DNA from: Luscinia megarhynchos
Taxonomy: Eukaryota > Chordata > Aves > Passeriformes > Turdidae
Direction of reading: 5' to 3'
Length of the DNA stretch: 64,000 bases
Assembly: GCA_034336665.1 (NCBI GenBank)
Contig: CM067589.1
Location: 2,179,720 to 2,243,719, forward strand
The notes under the pieces: model-generated
The model's input: the letters and a program-made list of their open reading frames with translations, nothing else
Database searches by the model: none
What the model was told of the DNA's origin: nothing
In this document: positions 56,299 through 64,000 of the stretch, piece by piece
Position numbering within the stretch: the stretch's first letter is position 1
How the letters are laid out: each line of letters starts with the position of its first letter
Translations under genes and position numbers: made by a program

Positions 56299-59200
56299 CC
56301 CTTCAGACCTCCTTCTGTTAACGTTCCACATACACACCAGGCCAACTGCAGCTGACCAGAGCTCCTTCCAATCCCTTTTTAGCACCTGATGCCATGACCA
56401 CCATCCATCAGCTGCCTGGTGTTGAGTTCTAACCAAGCAGTTACCCAACAGAAAAGCAATTCAGCACCTCTGAGCACCTCATGCTCAGCCTCCTTTGCTT
56501 TCATGACCCCACCTTCGCTGCCATCCCAGACAAAGCTCTGCCAGCTTGTCTTTGCAGTGCCTGTACCACACATGACCACCCACTGCTCTGATTCTGGACT
56601 GATTCTCTGTAATTACAGCAGTAAAAAATAAAAACCTGCGGTAGGGGTTTGGAAAGGAACTGAAAAAGAGTAACTAAAAGTAGTTACTCTAGACAGCACT
56701 GCAAGAGCACTGCTGAAGTGTTTTACAAGCAGCCAAGAATAATCAAAGTTAGGTATCAAACTATACTGGCAAACTAAATTGGAACAGGAGTGGCAAGGCA
56801 AAAACCAGCAGCAAGCCTAAGCTGCACGTAAACAAAATTTCATTCATTCTCCCACCATATTCTTAAGATCAAACCAAGGTATTGTAATCATAAAAGAGAG
56901 AAGAGCAAACTGGATAATACCCGACTATTCACAGCCCAAGTAATCCCAAGTCAGAGCATGTGAGAGACTGGATCCTGTTCACTATACAGACCACTGTTTA
57001 CGACCGGGACTACACAGCTACAAGCCAATATACATTCACTGCTTGGTAACAGCATTTAAAATAAAGGCGAGAGATTAAGAATACATAAGGTAATTTTATT
57101 TCTGTGCAAGTAATTTAACTTTTGCTACGCTAAAACTAATTTAGTTGGGTTAGTGGATACCACCAGAGCTGTAATTACATTCACACATATGCAAAACTGT
57201 TCCATTCATATGAAACTGGATTCAGGATCCCTATTGCTCTGCTGGTAGCAGATCCACAGAATATTCTATCCTTAAAATGAAGCTGCTTATCTGGCAAGGC
57301 ACAAGCCTGAATTAGCTGAACTTGATTGTTAACATTTGAAAAACTGGATTATGCTGCATTTAGAAGGTGGGTTTTACCCAAGAAAATTGCTAATTCAGTC
57401 ACCTCTAGTTTTTGGTAGTGTATTTGCTTTTCCAATTCTTAATTTCCTTGCAAAATTAAAGGAGCTGTTAGAACTTTCTGTTTTGTGGAGTGATGACTGC
57501 TCGTCATCCTTTCCTTCCACAGAAGAGGAGGGCCAAGGACACATGGCAAGGATTTGACTGAAATATCGAATACATTTGTGATTATTTGTGTGAACACAGA
57601 TGGTTGAAACGGGCTGTCACTGACACAGGAGTGCCATACTTCTCATCACGAAGAGATTTAAGACCCAAAACCTCTCTGAGGCTTTGGTGCACATGAATCC
57701 TGTGACAGCGTCAATGTCCCAGGACCAGGTCTAGTCCTTTAAGTGTAAATAAAGGGAAGGCAGCACTCTCAGAGCCCCTTTCCAAGTTGAAAGAGCAACA
57801 GCCATGACACGCAACAGGGCCAGGAACATTTACTGACAGAAACACGCCCATCTGGTGACTTCCCTTCCAAAAACCACTTTCTCACTTACACCTACTCACT
57901 TCCATGGCTGAGAAGACAAGAAGAAAAGCACAACAGGGATAAAACCTGTATTGTCCTGATCCTGTCTCCATCTACAGAGAAAACATTTGTAGATATTTCA
58001 AGTTTAAGCCTTCCACAACCTGCAGACATCTGCAACCAAAAGGTCCCTGACGGCTCCAGGACACGCCATCTGTGGGTCTCATCACGCCTGGTGGCTACCT
58101 GGATTTACAGAATACACCTGACAGGTGACTCTGTGTGCCTGAGAAGAATCAAGCTCCATTAGATACACACCTTCTAAAGCAGGGAGGAAGAAATAAAGGA
58201 ATTAAAAATCAGCCTGTAATCCAAGAGTGACACTCAGTCTGGCTCTGACAGTGAAGCGCTGCCAGAGACCCCGAGCATGGCGGCAGCTCCTCCTTTCTCG
58301 GCAGAGGGATTTTTCTCCCCACCACAGAAAATCTAGAGCAGGACATTGCAATGGAAGTATCAGCCAAACCTGGCGATAAGACCATGAGTTTAATGGAACC
58401 TGGTCACGGCTGTCTGCATGGTTAGAGCCAGCCAGGTACAAACCACATCAGGAATTTACCTCTGCAAAAGTAATGCTCAATCTTTGGGCAAGTGACCCAC
58501 CCAACACCCCCGTGCTCATTCCTTCTTCACCCAGGAAGAAGTTTCCAAAACAAGCTGTCCTATTGTGACAGAAGTAGGAGAGGACCAGAAAGCATGCCCA
58601 GCTGGAGATGAGGGCTTTTCCTTAGAAAATACCCAGCCCAGGAGAATGCAAGGGCTTATTCCACACGAGTGTATCCTGTGAATGCCCTTCTGTTCTCAAG
58701 CGCACAGGACACCTCTGAAGGCACGTTCCAGGAGTAGGAGGAGAGACGTAGCCAAGGGAAGAGTGATGGCCTGATTTAACTCCACAGGAGGCTTTCTACA
58801 CCACCTCCTCTTGCTATAGAAACCTCTTAGCTATGTCTAAAAATTAAAAATTCTCACACCACCAGAAGTGTAATCGTGACAGATGCTCCATTTTGTGCAG
58901 CCTCAGTGTGAAATAAGGACAATTTCTCTCTCTGAGCCTCTGTAAAACCATGGAGTTTCAAGGCAGGTTTTTTTGCCTTTTAAACACTATCCACATTAGA
59001 GAAGCTTATGGGGTTCTCCCTCTGTTTGAGCATCTACACAATCATCTGAAATGCAGAGCTATTATCACCTTTTCCCAGCTCCAGTGCTGTGATGACATGT
59101 TTACCACATCCTCTGCCAGTCTGAGCAGTTCAACAGCCTTGAAGCAAATAAAAATATCCTTGGGAAGAGCAAATTCTAAAGGTTCTGCAACAACCTCGCA

Positions 59201-59864
59201 TCAACACCAAAGGGAAAACACGGGATTTTCATGGAATATTTCTTCTGCAACTTCTGCTCTGTCAATATGAAAGACAGTTGGGTGTCAAAATAAGACAGAT
59301 AAGGGTTTGTCTTGAAAACAGCACTGAGGAAAATCCCTGCTAGAACTGATGTCTTTCAAAAGCCAATAAATATGCTATGCCAGTTTTTTCCTTCCCTGTA
59401 TTTAAGAAAACAAAAGTTACATCCTGAAACTAATGAAGAAACATCATGAGTTTGACAGGCCTCCAACAAAACAAAAACCATTCAACACAGGATTTGGTTT
59501 AATTCCAAATGTTATCAACAGACAAACTATTTATCTGCATAAATTTCAGGGACAGTTTTGGAGCTCCAGAAACTTTAAATTGGAAATTTTCCCATTTCAC
59601 ATGAATAGTTACGTTGGTTTAGTAGAGATAAAAGTCCATCTGTGAGCATGCAGGGACACATTCATCCACCTGTTTCATCTCTGCAAGCCCAAATGGCTTC
59701 CATTTGAGTATGTGCCTCTCAAAACAAATCTCAAGTCCCAAAATAATGGATGAAGAATCCCAAAAATGGATAGCAAGAACTGACACACCAGGAAAAAAAC
59801 ATTCAGCATATGTTATTGTAACTGAATAAGGATCCTCCTTCTCCAGCAGGTTTCACTGCTGGAG

Positions 59865-60080
59865 ACAGAACCCCAGAATCCCCGAGGCTGGAAAAGACCT
59901 CCAGGGCCATCAAGCTGTGCCTGATCCCCACCTCGTCACCAGCCTAGAGCACTGAGTGCCATGACCAATCGTTCCTGGACAGCTCCAGGGATGGGTGCTC
60001 CACCAGCACCCCGAGCAGCCCCCTTCAGGGCCTGACCACCCCTTCCATCAAGAAACTCTTCCTGAGACATCCGGGTTTGC
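59865..60080 (-). mobile_element. CR1 3' fragment, diverged subfamily
   Basis: CAGAATCCCCGAGGCTGGAA, AAGACCTCCAGGGCCATCAA and TCCAGGGATGGGTGCTCCAC, then GGGCCTGACCACCCCTTCCA, match a CR1 subfamily with GGCTGGAAAAGACCTCC at its end. Confidence 0.8.
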
Positions 60081-62607
60081 CATGTTAAAATAATAAAACA
60101 GAACTGAAAACCAAGACACCCAAACCACAGTGAGATGTTGTGTGCATTTTAGGTCATTTTTTAAAAAGGGACAACTCAGTTATTCTGACAAAACACAAGT
60201 TTTCTACTCATGAAACCTCTAGGCAGACAGAGATCGCAAGGCATCAGGGAAACTTCAATGTAAAACTAATTATGCCCAAAAAAAGTACATTATACACCTG
60301 GAATCCCCCAAATCTAACGGCACTTTCCAGGTAACTGGGTCCTTGGCACTGCTGTGCGTTCTGAGACACAGGGTGGGCCTCACACCCAACTTCCACTCCT
60401 ACACAGGAACAGGAATTTCAGAGCAGTGTCATGCTGATAACATGACAGAATGAAAAGAAATGTAAGCCTACTGCAAACACTGTGGTATAAAAAGACTTCA
60501 AAAGGAGCAAACAACAACAATTTTAAGCACAATATCCTTCAAAAATTAGCTTCAACTGAGCATGAGGAACTTCAACAGCTTTTCCTCAAATTCTACCTTG
60601 GTAATGATTGCTTATTCACTTTTATTTCTAGAAGCTCACTCTTTCAGTGAAAAGCAAATATTTATTTCCCTCAGCACAAAGGGGTTGTATAAACCACTCT
60701 AATAGAATTTGTGGTCATTTCAGAATTCAAAAGGAAAACCTTATCTCAATCCCATTGTTCTAACATATTGAAAACAAATGACTTGATCTCTGTAGCATTT
60801 TCAACTCACTCCTCAGCAACCCTATTTTAGAAATGCTCAGAAATCAAATTTTTTCATGGCACATTCATTTTACGTATGAGAAATTCTGCACATCTGAGCA
60901 AGGAGGTGACAAACCCAGATTATATAAAACTAATGCAATAACTAAAAGACAAACAACCACCAGCAGCATCACTCTATCTGATACTAACTCCCTCCTAGTA
61001 ATGGCGTCCTTACCAACCAGGAGCCCCGGGATCCCTTATTGTACATTGATTTTCCGCAGTTAGAGGAGGCTGAGGAATGCCAATCACAATCCCAATCAAA
61101 GAACATTCACGACAGGTTGTCCAAATACTCACAGGGCTCTGCTTGCTCTCCCCCAAGCCCAGTGCGCGCAGCGCAGTCAGCCAGGCTGGAATTCAGGGCT
61201 CCAGATGCCTGGAGAGCTCTCTGGCACAGATCCTCCTGTGATCCCTCCCTCTCCCCAGCGCTGGCTCCGTCCTGCTGCTCCCCACGTCAGGGTGATGGCA
61301 CAGGTGACACCTCCCGCTGCTGATGTCAAGCTCAGCTCCCAAAAATCGCAAGCGCCGTCTCCCTGCGGCACCTGCTGCCCCTGCAAGCATCACCTGCACG
61401 TCCTCGGGTGCCAGGCAGCAGGCTCAGGAGGGCTCCAGAGACGCTGATGGACACCCAGCCTTCCCTCTTCGCCAAGGCTCCCAGTGTTACAGAGCTGCTT
61501 TCATTCCTACCAGAACGCTGCAGCAAATGGAGCCTCTATGCCTCCCTTGGGGGGGAAAAGGAAGGGTTTTTACAGTTCCTTTCTGTGGCGCAGCTTAATT
61601 TGCTCTTTTCCTAGAGCAAACTGCTGAAAGAAGAGGGAAATAATGGATTAGCAGACCAGAGTGACTGACTCATGGATGCTCTCCCGAACATTTCGGAGTA
61701 AGCTGAGGGGTTGGTGATGCAGCCCAGGACCAGAGCTGATGAATGGTGCAGTGCTGCTGTTGTCATGGCAACTAAGGGGAAAAGGAAAAAAAGGCAGCAC
61801 CATATAAGGAGTTGTGACATGGATTCTGGGAACAATGTATACTAAAAGGCTGAAAGCCCTAGGACGCTTTAAAGCTACAGCACCCCTTGGCTGGAGACAG
61901 GTTTCATTGTTCACATTGAAGCAGTCGGCACAAATCCAGCCCAGAGACGTTTGCAACAGGAGAGCTGCACCAAAATACTGTGGTTCTACAGTGTGTGCAA
62001 ATAACTGGAATTGAAATAACTGAAATGATTAATTAAGGGAAATGGCTGGACACTAATAAGGACCCAAACTAACATCTGTGAGAACAGAGTACCCCAGGTA
62101 CGCACGGCCCCACATAGGTGAGGAGCTCTGTCCTTACAGAGCGAGGCTGAGATGAGCCAAACCGCAGCACCATCAGGTGGCTGAGTGTCTGAGCAGCACT
62201 GGTACCAACACAGATCCTCCAGGCCCCCTAGAGACAGGAGAACAATCCCAAATGAACCCCTAACCCCGGCACCACTGGGCAAGGGAAGGCTGGCAGAGCC
62301 CCCAAGGCATACTGAGGTATGGCAGAGCAGGGAGAGCCAGCTCACGCACATCTGCCATCACAAGCTGTGGGCAAGGCCAAGGTTTGTATTCCACGGGCAG
62401 CACTGGGGAAAAACACATTATTTACCAGAACCATCACCAGCTGCTTTTCATTTAATGCATGTGCTCAAACAGACAATGCATAGCGAGGGAGAGACTGGCC
62501 ACCGTTGCACCCAGCACAACCACAACACTGCAGTGCTGGAGCCTGGGCTCAGTGACTGAAACTTGAACTATCAGAAATCCTTCCATTGAGGGTTTATTTT
62601 ATCTCCA

Positions 62608-62812
62608 AACACAGAATGTCAGAATGGCCTGGGTTGCAAGGGACATTAAAGATCATGCAGTTGCCACAGCTGTGTCCATGGGCAGGGACACATTTCATTA
62701 TCCCAGGTCGCTCCAAGTCCTGTCTGGCCTGGCCTTGGACACTTCCAGGGATCCAGGGGCAGCCACTGCTGCTCTGGGCACCCTGTGCCAGGGCCTCACC
62801 ATGCTCACATCA
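62608..62812 (-). mobile_element. CR1 3' fragment
   Basis: CACAGAATGTCAGAATGGCC, TGCAAGGGACATTAAAGATC, GGCCTTGGACACTTCCAGGG and ATCCAGGGGCAGCCACTGCT are reverse-complement CR1. It ends in CCAGGGCCTCACCATGCTCA. Confidence 0.88.
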
Positions 62813-63125
62813 CAGAATCATTATTACGGTTGGAAAAGACCTTGAAGATGACCAAATCAAACCATCAACCTTCCAACACAATCACATTCCACACTAAATC
62901 ATGTAGTCAAGTGCCAGAGCCACACATTTTTTGAGCATTTCCAGGAGCAGTGACTTCACCACTTCCCACATGTGCCAGCACTGACAGCTTCCCCCAGCAC
63001 TCCCACCTCTGATGCCGTGCCTCATCATCTCTCATGCTCCCACCTAGCTGAGCTGGTACAACAGTTTGGAGAGAACAAGGGGTCCTAGGGCCTGCAATCC
63101 TTAATCTGGGCTTCTCACCACTAAT
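62812..63125 (-). mobile_element. Second CR1 fragment, different subfamily
   Basis: Directly after the previous copy, CACAGAATCATTATTACGGT, TTGGAAAAGACCTTGAAGAT and CAAACCATCAACCTTCCAAC start another minus-oriented CR1 of the GGAAAAGACC type. GAGCATTTCCAGGAGCAGTG and CACTGACAGCTTCCCCCAGC further on fit the same element; the far boundary is uncertain. Confidence 0.7.
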
Positions 63126-64000
63126 CAAGAAATGATAAAGTTTTCATGTAGAGAGATCTGAGCTTTTAAGTCACACAATTACAGTTAACATGAAAGAATG
63201 TTGAAGCATTTGCTGAAGAAACAGAGAAGGGAGATGTGACACTCCTTGTGACTACTCCCAAGAGATGCAAAGGTATCCCATGAGGGATGGGGAGAAGACA
63301 AGTCCCCAGCACTACAAATGATGTGGGTGATGGTGCTACAGGGAATGTTGTGTGGGAGATCCCCAGCCCAGATGGGCCTGGAGGGTGCTGAGAACCACAG
63401 TGGTGGGTCCTTACTGGCATCACTGGGAAGAGCAGGCCTCCATCCTGCTCAGCCCTGCTCTCACCATCTCTGAAGGATCTAGTGAAAACTGTAAATTTCT
63501 TTAGGAAAGAGGCTGCTATTAACTGCCTCAACCCACTGATTTACAGGAATATTCCTACTGATTTATATGAATTTTTTTCTTAGGGAAAGTTCCCACATTC
63601 CCCAAACACAAGGGAGGAACACTCTCAAAGAGGGGATTTGCAGTGAAACCAGCTCCCCAGGACCATGTCTTTGAAGACGCTGAAGCAACTAATTCACACT
63701 GGATGAAGCAGGAATGAGGCCCCTGAGAATCCAAATCGAAACATCTTGTGCAGGTTTTTGTTAGAAAAACATTATTTCTTTCCTAAATTTCTTGCTAATA
63801 TTCCCCCCTCCTCACTCTCTGCACAGGCACTCACACACGTGCTCTTTCTAAGAGAATCCCAGTGCTTGCAATCTGTCATTCAACAGAAAAAATAGCAGTA
63901 GCCAAGTACAGTGATGAATAAAATTATCCCTGCGCATACAAATGTACAATATGCAAATGAACACTCCTTCCTGAGGAGGAGGAGGAGAAGTGGGATGCAG

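Larger units (their letters stand above)
48440..64000 (-). other. TANC2: Upstream TANC2 intron or flank, about 15.6 kb, no exon recognised
   Basis: This stretch lies upstream of the first exon in the window and should contain or precede further 5' exons. I searched the minus-strand frames for TANC N-terminal motifs and found none. It holds many CR1 fragments, mostly in gene orientation, a C-run at 48.55 kb and a GC-rich patch at 61.1-61.5 kb. The stretches 53.6-56.1, 56.3-59.8 and 60.1-62.6 kb are unique sequence without recognised features. Confidence 0.75.

Noticed and set aside
61039..61614. GC-rich patch with several frames on both strands, possible CpG island or upstream exon
   Set aside because: CpG density looks modest and no TANC2 N-terminal motif or good splice pair was found in the minus-strand frames.

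Overview
The window is vertebrate nuclear DNA, almost certainly from a bird and probably a passerine. It is dominated by long introns, dozens of truncated CR1 (chicken repeat 1) LINE 3' ends and several microsatellites. No operons, bacterial genes, phage, CRISPR arrays or RNA genes were recognised.

One gene can be supported: TANC2, on the minus strand, running from high to low coordinates. Eight internal coding exons were placed: 48332-48439, 36005-36153, 29694-29880, 19122-19385, 16249-16374, 13430-13711, 10611-10735 and 1932-2163. All have AG acceptors and GT donors, compatible phases and no in-frame stop, and together they give 1,473 nt (491 codons). They encode the N-terminal low-complexity region and the first part of the P-loop (STAND-type) ATPase domain, including a Walker A motif. 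The first coding exons lie beyond 64000. The rest of the ATPase domain, the ankyrin repeats, the TPRs and the C-terminus lie below position 1. TANC2 is known as a postsynaptic scaffold protein with ATPase, ankyrin and TPR regions.

Layout. At 1-19.4 kb five exons sit in 2.5-8.4 kb introns with scattered CR1 tails. At 19.4-29.7 kb a 10.3 kb intron holds a (ATTCT)n array, a compound (ATT)/(ATC)/(TATTTC) array and a 450-bp purine-rich tract next to a splice donor. At 29.9-36.0 kb an intron holds a 31-copy 21-bp minisatellite. At 36.2-48.3 kb a 12.2 kb intron has several CR1 fragments. From 48.4 to 64.0 kb there is intron or 5' flank with many CR1 fragments and no recognised exon.

No new protein system was found. 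The more unusual signals are structural. A pair of near-identical inverted CR1 arms brackets the 126-nt exon. A GGGGCT repeat and a 450-nt pyrimidine tract (coding-strand sense) each begin about 13 nt after a TANC2 splice donor. Four of the eight exons have an antisense CR1 3' end within 100-490 nt downstream. Bird TANC2 exons also look GC-driven, with Ala/Gly-rich replacements. All family assignments are from recognition of the sequence, without database searching.
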